From an uncultured Collinsella sp. (GTDB taxonomy: Bacteria; Actinomycetota; Coriobacteriia; Coriobacteriales; Coriobacteriaceae): 19,293 bases of DNA. Each line of letters begins with the position of its first letter. Within the stretch, counting starts at the first letter, position 1. Below, piece by piece: positions 7,303-13,260 of this stretch. The DNA lies in contig URCS01000037.1 of assembly GCA_900546455.1 (NCBI GenBank), forward strand, positions 1-19,293, read 5' to 3'. The notes beneath the pieces were generated by a model, which was not told the DNA's origin, did no database searches, and saw only the letters and a list, made by a program, of their open reading frames with translations. Both the position numbers and the translations under genes were made by a program.

Positions 7303-8116
7303 CTGGCTTGCGGTCGAGCAGCGTTACGAGCCCACGGGCGCTCGTCATCGCGTGATGCAAAAGAACGTCCTGCACCTGGCGAGCCTGCTTGAGCGGGTTC
7401 GCCTGGGTGGAGGCGCGCACGAGGGCGGGTCGATGGTCGACCGCGCCCTTTCTTGCGTTTCGGCTCCGGTGCGCCTGGTGGGGATATTCGTTTGCGTCCT
7501 GTGCGTGTGCCTGACACAAAGCCCGCTGTACCTCATGTTGATGGCGGCCATTGCGCTGGTGCTCGTTGCCGTGCGTCCCATACGCGGGCTGCGCGCGACC
7601 TTTGTGCCGGCGCTTGGCGCCGCGGGGCTCGCAGTGGTTTTGGCGCTGCCTGCCCTGCTGCTGGGTGCTTCCGCTACGGGCGCCATGCTCAAGATTGCGC
7701 TCAAGACCTTCATTAATGTGTCGCTGGTGCTGGGCGCTTCGTGGACCCTCACGTGGAGCCGCATGTCGGCGGCGCTCAAGATGCTGCATCTACCCGACGA
7801 AGTTATCTTTACGTTTGATATGGCGCTCAAGCACATCGAGGTGCTGGGTCGTACGGCGCACGATCTGTGCGAATCGGTCATGCTGCGCAGCGTTGGCCGT
7901 GCGCCCGAGGGATTTTCGCGTACCGATTCGATCGCGGGTATCATGGGCATGACCTTTATCAAGGCGATGAAATGCAGCCGCGCGATGGACGAGGCTATGC
8001 TTTGCCGCGGCTTTGCCGGTGCGTATCCGGCTCCCGCGCGCGCCAGGTTTGGCTGGCGCGATGCGGCCTATGCGGCCGGCGTGGCGCTGCTGACAGTGTT
8101 GTGCGCCGTGCTGTAG
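7280..8116 (+). CDS. nikQ: ECF transporter transmembrane component, NikQ/CbiQ family
   Basis: This 278-residue membrane protein is the T component that couples ATP hydrolysis by the ATPase to movement of the S component. Hydrophobic helices cover about residues 60-155 and the C-terminal end. The cytoplasmic region carries the helical coupling segments, SRMSAALKMLHLPDEVIFTFDMALKHIE and CSRAMDEAMLCRGF in abbreviated form; the second is the conserved Ala-x-x-x-Ala-x-x-Arg-Gly type motif of CbiQ. Its start overlaps the end of nikM by 23 bp, implying translational coupling. ATG codons at 7280 and 7286 are both possible; the GGAG at 7273-7276 is better spaced for 7286. The protein continues directly into the ATPase gene after a 22-bp gap. 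Confidence 0.9.
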   Translation: MAMVELPSWLAVEQRYEPTGARHRVMQKNVLHLASLLERVRLGGGAHEGGSMVDRALSCVSAPVRLVGIFVCVLCVCLTQSPLYLMLMAAIALVLVAVRPIRGLRATFVPALGAAGLAVVLALPALLLGASATGAMLKIALKTFINVSLVLGASWTLTWSRMSAALKMLHLPDEVIFTFDMALKHIEVLGRTAHDLCESVMLRSVGRAPEGFSRTDSIAGIMGMTFIKAMKCSRAMDEAMLCRGFAGAYPAPARARFGWRDAAYAAGVALLTVLCAVL

Positions 8117-8138
8117 GCGCTGCTGGTTCCGACTGGGG

Positions 8139-8933
8139 ATGCAAATGGGGAAGGGCGACGTTTTGACGATCGATATGAATAGTGCGGCGGGCACGAACGG
8201 TGTGGGCGGCGCCGAGGTCGTTCCGCTCATCGAGCTGCGCGACGTGGTGTTCTCCTATGCGGGGCATACGGTTGTCGATGGCGTGTCGCTGCAGGTCGAT
8301 CGTGGTGAACTCGTTGCCCTGCTCGGTCCCAACGGCTGCGGCAAGACGACAATCATGCGTCTTATCAACGGCCTTGAGCTCGCGGATGCCGGCGCATACC
8401 TGTTTGACGGACGCGTGGTCGATGCGGCGTATCTGAAGGATTCTGCTGCTGCTCAGAAGTTCCACCAGCGCGTAGGCTTCGTATTCCAAAACGCCGATGC
8501 CCAGCTGTTCTGCGCCACGGTCGGTGAGGAGGTCGCTTTTGGACCGGCTCAAATGGGGCTGCCGGCAGACGAGCTCGACCGTCGCGTGCACGATGCCATG
8601 GAACTGTTTCAAGTTGCCGACCTGGTCGATGCCTCGCCCTATCAGCTTTCGGGTGGGCAAAAGAAGCGTGTGGCGCTGGCGGCAGTCGTATCGATGAACC
8701 CCGATATCTTGGTTCTCGACGAACCCACCAATGGGCTCGACGAGGATTCATGCGACATCGTGGTCAACTTCTTGCTGGCCTACGTCGCGGCGGGTAAGAC
8801 GGTCTTGATGAGCACGCATCACCAGGATTTGGTGCGACGCCTGGGTGCCCGTGCAATCTATATCGATCGATATCACCATGTGGTCGAGGCGCCTTCGCCG
8901 TCGTATGGAACCGAAAGCGGTGCTACGGACTAG
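8139..8933 (+). CDS. nikO: ECF transporter ATPase, NikO/CbiO family
   Basis: This 264-residue ABC ATPase powers the metal transporter. Visible motifs are Walker A GPNGCGKTT (63-71), Q-loop FQNADAQLF (Gln117), signature LSGGQKKR (170-177), Walker B ILVLDEP (190-196) and the H-loop in MSTHH (His227). With one ATPase gene it probably works as a homodimer, as in NikMNQO. The start is uncertain: ATG at 8139 has its G-run too close, ATG at 8145 is better spaced, and TTG at 8163 has AAGGG seven bases upstream and would give a protein beginning MTIDMNSAAG. The conserved domain starts only near residue 29, so all three are compatible with function. A weak hairpin (8954-8969) follows the gene. Confidence 0.93.
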   Translation: MQMGKGDVLTIDMNSAAGTNGVGGAEVVPLIELRDVVFSYAGHTVVDGVSLQVDRGELVALLGPNGCGKTTIMRLINGLELADAGAYLFDGRVVDAAYLKDSAAAQKFHQRVGFVFQNADAQLFCATVGEEVAFGPAQMGLPADELDRRVHDAMELFQVADLVDASPYQLSGGQKKRVALAAVVSMNPDILVLDEPTNGLDEDSCDIVVNFLLAYVAAGKTVLMSTHHQDLVRRLGARAIYIDRYHHVVEAPSPSYGTESGATD

Positions 8934-8953
8934 TTGCTGCGTAGAGCGTGCGT

Positions 8954-8971
8954 AGCCGCCTGCGCGGCTTT
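8954..8971 (+). terminator. Weak terminator-like hairpin after nikO
   Basis: AGCCGC (8954-8959) and GCGGCT (8964-8969) form a 6-bp stem with a CTGC loop, followed by only three T. It is placed between the end of the transporter operon and the next promoter. The short stem and short T run make it a weak candidate. Confidence 0.35.
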
Positions 8972-8978
8972 GCCGTGA

Positions 8979-8987
8979 TGGTATAGT
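8979..8987 (+). promoter_or_regulatory. Extended -10 promoter for the phospholipase C-family gene
   Basis: TG-G-TATAGT (TG 8979-8980, hexamer 8982-8987) is a good extended -10 element without a convincing -35. It lies about 27 bp before the start codon at 9014. Confidence 0.5.
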
Positions 8988-9013
8988 TATCCAGGTTTTT
9001 TATGGGGGTGGCT

Positions 9014-9862
9014 ATGCCAAGCTGGAACATTCATATCGCTCAGACGGAGCGTTTGCTGGAGCGCACTGGTGCGCTTGCCAATAGCGTGCGCGACCGCAAT
9101 GCCTTTTTGTTTGGCTGCGTGGTTCCGGATATCTTCGTGGGCTATATGGTCCCTGGCATCGCCGATCCCATCCCGTACCGCATTACGCACTTTGCAAAGC
9201 CCGAGCCTATCCCTAAGCCTCGTGAGCATGAGTTCTGGGATACCTATGTGGCACCGTTGCTTAAAGGGGCGCCTGTTGGTACGCCGGCTGCCGCGACCTC
9301 GATTGTCGAGGAGCGTGAGCGACTCAATCGGGTACATTATCCCCAACGCTACAAGGATGCCGAGCCGGTTGCCGGTCCCGGTGCTAGCGAGCTTTCGCTC
9401 GCGCCCGATGACGTGGCGCAGTCGCTGCTCGATCTGACGCTGGGCGTTTGGTCTCACCTCGTGGCCGATACCGTGTGGAATACGCGCGTGAATCAGTACC
9501 TGGAGGCGCACGGCGGCAAGCCGTGCGAGGAATTCCGCATTAAAAAGCAAGGCGACTTTGACTGGTTTGGCAAGACGCTCGGGATCGTTTCGATTCCGCG
9601 CGCGACCGATCGCCTGTATACTGCGGCGACGCGTTTTGGTCAGTATCCCATCCATAAGGAGTATGTGCTCAAGACCATTGGCGTTATGCACGAGATTGTA
9701 CGCGAAAACCCCGGCGAGCCCGACCATCCGCCATACCGCCTGCTGACCGAGGAATTCTTCGACGCGACGTTTACCGAGGTCATCGAGCTGACCGAGGCGG
9801 GTTTTGCCGCCCGTGTCGAATCGCCCGATGTGCCTGCGCTGCCCCTGATTGCTAGCTGCTAG
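9014..9862 (+). CDS. Zinc-dependent phospholipase C family protein
   Basis: This 282-residue protein belongs to the zinc-dependent phospholipase C-like family (PF00882 type), whose characterised members hydrolyse phosphatidylcholine. In most actinobacterial and firmicute homologues the substrate is not known. The fold signature is the N-terminal MPSWNIHIAQ helix, NAFLFGCVVPDI, and histidine/aspartate-rich metal positions in YRITHF, REHEFW and GVWSHLVADTVWN. No signal peptide is present, so it appears cytoplasmic, unlike secreted clostridial alpha-toxin-type enzymes. I chose ATG 9014 because MPSWNIH is the usual start of this family and GGGGG lies five bases upstream; an in-frame ATG at 9002 would overlap that RBS. 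The stop codon overlaps that of the convergent gene downstream. Family assignment is fairly sure; activity is inferred. Confidence 0.8.
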   Translation: MPSWNIHIAQTERLLERTGALANSVRDRNAFLFGCVVPDIFVGYMVPGIADPIPYRITHFAKPEPIPKPREHEFWDTYVAPLLKGAPVGTPAAATSIVEERERLNRVHYPQRYKDAEPVAGPGASELSLAPDDVAQSLLDLTLGVWSHLVADTVWNTRVNQYLEAHGGKPCEEFRIKKQGDFDWFGKTLGIVSIPRATDRLYTAATRFGQYPIHKEYVLKTIGVMHEIVRENPGEPDHPPYRLLTEEFFDATFTEVIELTEAGFAARVESPDVPALPLIASC

Positions 9863-10932
9863 CTGGCCGGCCCGGCAGTGAATAGCTCAACCCAATCGAC
9901 AAGTAGCTCTTGCCGTAAGGTATCTTCGGCAATGCGCTCCTGTTTGGTCTTTGGGATGTGGGGAAGCCCGGCCTTTTTATGGATGAGCTCGGCTATGTGG
10001 TCGAAGCTCTTCTTCTCCTTGATCTGGTCATAGGTAATTTGGATGACGTCGTAGCCCATGCTTGTGAGTGCGGTGGCGCGCTCGGCATCGGAGAGGCTCG
10101 CGGCTTCGCTGTCGTGGGCAGAGCGGCCTTGGCATTCCAGAATGACGCCCATGCTGTCGGTGGCGCTTTCGATGAGGATATCGGCGTAGCAGCAGGTTTT
10201 GTCATACAGCGAACGTGCGGCTTCACTGAGCGGGATGCGCGCGTTGTTGGCGATCTCGATGCCCTGACCGCCCTCGTCGCGGGGGAGCGAGATAAGCATG
10301 GAGGTCTGTACTTCGAAGGGCGAGGCGGCCTGCCCCGTCATGTGCTCGGCCGCCCAGCGCAGTTGTTTGACGCCGCGCAGGCCTGCGGCTTGCTTGGCGA
10401 ACGCGGCGATATCCGTTGCGGTAAGAAGCGGCGTGCGCTTCCACAAGTTGGTGTCATTGCCCTTGGTGTCGTTAACTCGCTCCCACCCGCAGTTGGGTGG
10501 AATGAACTTAAGCGAAATAGCTTCATCGAGTTGTTGTTGCGTTCGCTCGCAGGGCTTAAACACTGCAAAGGAGCCGCACATCTCGTAGCAAGCCATGAGT
10601 AACTGGTTGCGTGAAACCTGCGTAGCAAGGTTGAGCAGCGTGAACTCCGGTGACGTGACATCAAACCCATGTTCAGTCTGCCTAAACGACCCCGGAGGTG
10701 GTTCTTGGGTCAGGAGGTGCGATTTAAACAGGCTTCGCGACCCGGATTGTGCCCGAGTGAATACAAGCCTGTGAAGTGGTGCGTGAAGCAGGTCTTTTAC
10801 AACTGCATGACTTCCGAGGCCACAACATCTGCGATCCATATTGCCAAGGCTAATGGCGGGGTAAAGGCCTAATACCTGCGGCGGGATGCGGTAGTAGTTA
10901 AAGGCGGATTGCCCACAAAGCGTCAGGTCCAT
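9859..10932 (-). CDS. AbiEi-like / PD-(D/E)XK (DUF559/Vsr-like) nuclease-like protein
   Basis: This 357-residue protein is not a known named enzyme. The N-terminal half (GQSAFNYYRIPP, then VTSPEFTLLNLATQV around residues 90-105) resembles AbiEi-type antitoxin regions, where a SPE-x-TLL-x-LA segment is typical. The C-terminal part resembles DUF559/Vsr-like endonuclease folds: Asp251 in YADILIE, Glu266 and Gln268 in ILECQGR, His273, then D282-x-x-R285 and a GYDVIQITYDQI strand. This gives a D...ExQ version of the PD-(D/E)XK site. AGGAGG sits about five bases before the ATG on the minus strand, supporting the start. It is a single gene with no obvious toxin partner, preceded by a long inverted-repeat region. 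A defence or DNA-processing role is inference; a regulatory protein with a degenerate nuclease fold is the alternative. Confidence 0.6.
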   Translation of the reverse strand: MDLTLCGQSAFNYYRIPPQVLGLYPAISLGNMDRRCCGLGSHAVVKDLLHAPLHRLVFTRAQSGSRSLFKSHLLTQEPPPGSFRQTEHGFDVTSPEFTLLNLATQVSRNQLLMACYEMCGSFAVFKPCERTQQQLDEAISLKFIPPNCGWERVNDTKGNDTNLWKRTPLLTATDIAAFAKQAAGLRGVKQLRWAAEHMTGQAASPFEVQTSMLISLPRDEGGQGIEIANNARIPLSEAARSLYDKTCCYADILIESATDSMGVILECQGRSAHDSEAASLSDAERATALTSMGYDVIQITYDQIKEKKSFDHIAELIHKKAGLPHIPKTKQERIAEDTLRQELLVDWVELFTAGPAS

Positions 10933-11293
10933 AATGCCCTCCTGGCCGAAATCATCTCTTTGAAGCGAGTGATGCCAGTGTCAATCCGGAAGTATGCGGC
11001 AAAAACTGAACCCTATGAGCGGACCTGGCTTTTGAGGCTAGTTTATCAGGCATTTTGTTGCGAAAAAACAGGGTGTGCTCGGAGGTTCCAGAATTTGCCG
11101 CATACTTCCGAAAACCAGGTCGATTTGGTTCTTGCTAAAACGATTTATCAGCTCTGTGTGAGGTGTGGGTTTGCCACCGGGCGAACACTTTTAGCGCTTG
11201 GGGCTTTATTTTTTGGGCCTCGGAGGGCGGATTTCGCGCTTTTGGTAATGAAATGGGTGCGTGCCATGTCGTGCGGTAGGCATCGGTGCACAG
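10933..11293. other. Intergenic region between nuclease-like gene and pyk terminator
   Basis: No convincing gene is seen here on either strand. The left part holds the inverted repeat at 10987-11110 and a TTGACA hexamer on the minus strand (10979-10984) that could be a -35 for the nuclease-like gene, although no matching -10 follows it. The right part (11111-11293) is AT-richer with short T runs (for example 11208-11214) but no hairpin I can support. Two copies of TTTATCAG occur (11042-11049 and 11144-11151), in the same orientation. Confidence 0.6.
10987..11110. repeat. Inverted repeat pair upstream of the nuclease-like gene
   Basis: A 17-bp perfect inverted repeat, CGGAAGTATGCGGCAAA (10987-11003) and TTTGCCGCATACTTCCG (11094-11110), extends inward through CTG-AACC versus GGTTCCAG with a 2-nt mismatch and a 1-nt gap, to about 27 bp per arm. 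The arms are about 70-90 bp apart. They look like two inverted copies of one repeat unit rather than a simple hairpin. Confidence 0.85.
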
Positions 11294-11330
11294 AAAAAGG
11301 GCCCGGAAGGCGAAGCCTTCCGGGCCCTTT
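11294..11330 (-). terminator. Rho-independent terminator of pyk
   Basis: A 16-bp perfect stem (11296-11311 with 11315-11330, arms GGGCCCGGAAGGC and complement plus AAA/TTT) has a 3-nt GAA loop on the plus strand. Read on the minus strand it ends in a T run (A run at 11294-11298). It lies 28 bp beyond the pyk stop codon. Confidence 0.95.
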
Positions 11331-11358
11331 GCAATGCAAACTTGCTTGCAAGTGCGAT

Positions 11359-12819
11359 TTAGCGCACCTGAGCGACGTAAGCGACGTTGGTCGAGGAGAC
11401 CTTGTCCTCGAGCTGGACGCTCATGCGGGGGTCGCCGGCGGTGGCGACGGTCAGATCGCCGGTCTCGACGTAGCCGAGCTCCTTAGCGGTCTCGATCGCC
11501 TTGACGATCGTGCCGTTGACGGTGCCCTGGGTAATCTCGGCCTGGTGCGGGATAACGCCCCAGTACATAATCATCTGCTGGACGGCCCACTCGTGGCGGG
11601 AGAACGCGCAGATCGGCATGTTGGGACGGAAGTGCGAGATCAGGCGAGCAGTACGGCCGGTGGTCGTCGGCACGGTGATGCACTTGGCGCCAACGGTGGT
11701 GGCCATGTTCACAGCGGACATACCCACAACGTTGTTGACGACGCGGGTGCCGTGAGCGTCAGCCGGAACCTCGAGCGGAGCGTGAGCCGGGAGGTACTTC
11801 TCGGTCTCGAGAGCAATGCTGGCCTGCATCTTGACGGCCTCGACCGGGTACTTACCGGCAGCGGACTCGCCGGACAGCATAACGGCGTCGGTGCCGTCGT
11901 AGATAGCGTTAGCAACGTCGGCAACCTCGGCGCGCGTCGGGCGCGGGTTCTGCTGCATGGAGTCGAGCATCTGCGTAGCGGTGATGACGGGCTTGTAGGC
12001 CGCGTTGCACTTGGCGATGATCTCCTTCTGGATATGGGGAACGAGCTCGGGCTTGATCTCGATGCCCAGGTCGCCACGGGCGACCATGATGCCGTCGGAA
12101 GCCTCGAGGATCTCGTCAAAGTTCTCGACGCCCAGGGCGCACTCGATCTTCGGGAAGATCGTCACGTGCTCGCCACCGTTCTCGCGGCAAAGCTTGCGAA
12201 TGCCGCGGACGGACTCGCCGTCACGGATGAAGGAAGCGGCGATGTAGTCGATGTTCTCGGTCAGGCCAAAGAGGATGTCCTGACGATCGCGCTCGGTGAT
12301 GGCGGGCAGCGAGATGTTGACGTTGGGCATGTTGACGCCCTTGCGCTCGCCGATCAGGCCGTCGTTCTTGACGACGCAGGTCATGTCCTGGCCGTCGACG
12401 GACTCGACCTCGAGGGCAACCAGGCCGTCATCGATCAGGATGAGGGAGCCCTTCTCGACCTCGGAGGGCAGAGCCAGGTAGTCGAGGGAGATGTGCTCAG
12501 CGGTGCCATGGAAATCCTCGGACGTGGGCTGAGCGGTGACGACGATCTTGTCGCCGGTCTTGACGGCAACCTTCTTGCCGTCGACCAAAAGGCCGGTGCG
12601 GACCTCGGGGCCCTTGGTGTCGAGCAGGATGCCGACGGGCAGACCGAGCTCCTTGGAAATACGACGGACGCGCTCGATGCGACCGTGGTGCTCGTCGTAG
12701 GATCCGTGCGAGAAGTTAAAACGGGCGACGTTCATGCCCGCCTTGATCATCTCGCGGATGGTCTCGTCGCTATCGCAGGCGGGACCCATGGTGCATACAA
12801 TCTTGGTGCGCTTGTACAT
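11359..12819 (-). CDS. pyk: Pyruvate kinase
   Basis: This 486-residue enzyme catalyses the last glycolytic step, phosphoenolpyruvate plus ADP to pyruvate plus ATP. The N-terminus MYKRTKIVCTMGPA leads into NVARFNFSHG (31-39; active-site Arg33, Asn35, Ser37). The B domain follows DTKGPEVRTG. The metal/substrate site is FPKIECALGVENFDEI (Lys224, Glu226) and MVARGDLGIEI (Asp250), and the family signature KPVITATQMLDSM is at about 276-288. The Glu in GPE corresponds to rabbit Glu117, the residue linked with K+ dependence. The length matches the basic A-B-C domain enzyme, without the extra C-terminal PEP-utiliser domain of some Gram-positive forms. GGAGG is well spaced before the ATG. It is a single gene with its own promoter and terminator. 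Confidence 0.97.
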   Translation of the reverse strand: MYKRTKIVCTMGPACDSDETIREMIKAGMNVARFNFSHGSYDEHHGRIERVRRISKELGLPVGILLDTKGPEVRTGLLVDGKKVAVKTGDKIVVTAQPTSEDFHGTAEHISLDYLALPSEVEKGSLILIDDGLVALEVESVDGQDMTCVVKNDGLIGERKGVNMPNVNISLPAITERDRQDILFGLTENIDYIAASFIRDGESVRGIRKLCRENGGEHVTIFPKIECALGVENFDEILEASDGIMVARGDLGIEIKPELVPHIQKEIIAKCNAAYKPVITATQMLDSMQQNPRPTRAEVADVANAIYDGTDAVMLSGESAAGKYPVEAVKMQASIALETEKYLPAHAPLEVPADAHGTRVVNNVVGMSAVNMATTVGAKCITVPTTTGRTARLISHFRPNMPICAFSRHEWAVQQMIMYWGVIPHQAEITQGTVNGTIVKAIETAKELGYVETGDLTVATAGDPRMSVQLEDKVSSTNVAYVAQVR

Positions 12820-12882
12820 TCAGACCTCCATCTGACATCGTCTTGCGCTGATAGATAAACCATAAGAAATAAAACTGAGATG

Positions 12883-12888
12883 ATTATA
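12883..12888 (-). promoter_or_regulatory. -10 element of the pyk promoter
   Basis: A perfect TATAAT on the minus strand sits 64 bp upstream of the pyk start codon. No strong -35 is present at 17 bp; TTGGGG at 19-bp spacing (12908-12913) is the best candidate. The surrounding sequence is AT-rich. Confidence 0.6.
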
Positions 12889-13112
12889 ACGAAATGCCGA
12901 CCGAATACCCCAAAAAATCGACCGTATGCCGAATTAGAAGTTCATTTTTTGCGGAAAAACGGTATATGCAAAAACTTTACCAACCGTTCTAACCGCTGCT
13001 ATCTGGGCGATATTTTAGTTCGATGATGCGCCGAAGAAAAAACGTTTTATCAATGTTGAGCATCACACGGTCTGCATCGTTGCACTCGAGCCGTGTTTCC
13101 AGATGGAATGTT

Positions 13113-13142
13113 TTGGCTAGACGCGTCGCTTTGGGGTACCAT
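13113..13142 (+). promoter_or_regulatory. Putative promoter of the Ca2+-ATPase gene
   Basis: TTGGCT (13113-13118), an 18-bp spacer and TACCAT (13137-13142) would start a transcript near 13149, leaving a leader of about 110 nt before the ATG at 13261. Confidence 0.5.
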
Positions 13143-13193
13143 AGCTCCACTATCAACTGCCGCTCAGCACGGCAGCCTTGATGAGCCCTTGCC

Positions 13194-13253
13194 CTTCTCC
13201 TGGGAATTATGATCGGGCATCAATCTGCTGAGTGGCCCGAATCCCAGGAGGGG
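13194..13253 (+). promoter_or_regulatory. Leader hairpin sequestering the Shine-Dalgarno of the Ca2+-ATPase gene
   Basis: CTCCTGGGA (13197-13205) pairs perfectly with TCCCAGGAG (13242-13250), and three more pairs (one G-C, two G-U) extend the base to 13194/13253. An inner CGGGC (13214-13218)/GCCCG (13235-13239) adds a second tier. The 3' arm contains the AGGAGGGG ribosome binding site located just before the ATG at 13261, so the folded form should block initiation. A small upstream hairpin CTGCCG (13158-13163)/CGGCAG (13170-13175 region) precedes it. I do not recognise a named riboswitch class. Confidence 0.6.
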
Positions 13254-13260
13254 ACTCTAT

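Larger units (their letters stand above)
12820..13260. other. 441-bp divergent intergenic region between pyk and the Ca2+-ATPase
   Basis: This region holds the pyk -10 (12883-12888, minus), the ATPase promoter (13113-13142, plus) and the ATPase leader hairpin. The middle (12891-13110) is AT-rich and non-coding as far as I can see. It contains short related motifs upstream of pyk: ATGCCGA at 12894-12900 and 12926-12932, CGACC-GAAT and CGACC-GTAT at 12899 and 12919, and CGGTATATGC at 12960. A spaced inverted repeat ACACGG (13065-13070)/CCGTGT (13091-13096) is also present. Confidence 0.6.

Noticed and set aside
10909..12858. Long plus-strand open frame over pyk
   Set aside because: It runs antisense to an unmistakable pyruvate kinase and has the same repetitive Asp/Val/Gly composition as other shadows.
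13150..13260. yybP-ykoY, M-box or NiCo riboswitch in the ATPase leader
   Set aside because: I could not find the conserved sequence blocks of these classes; only the SD-sequestering helix is supported.
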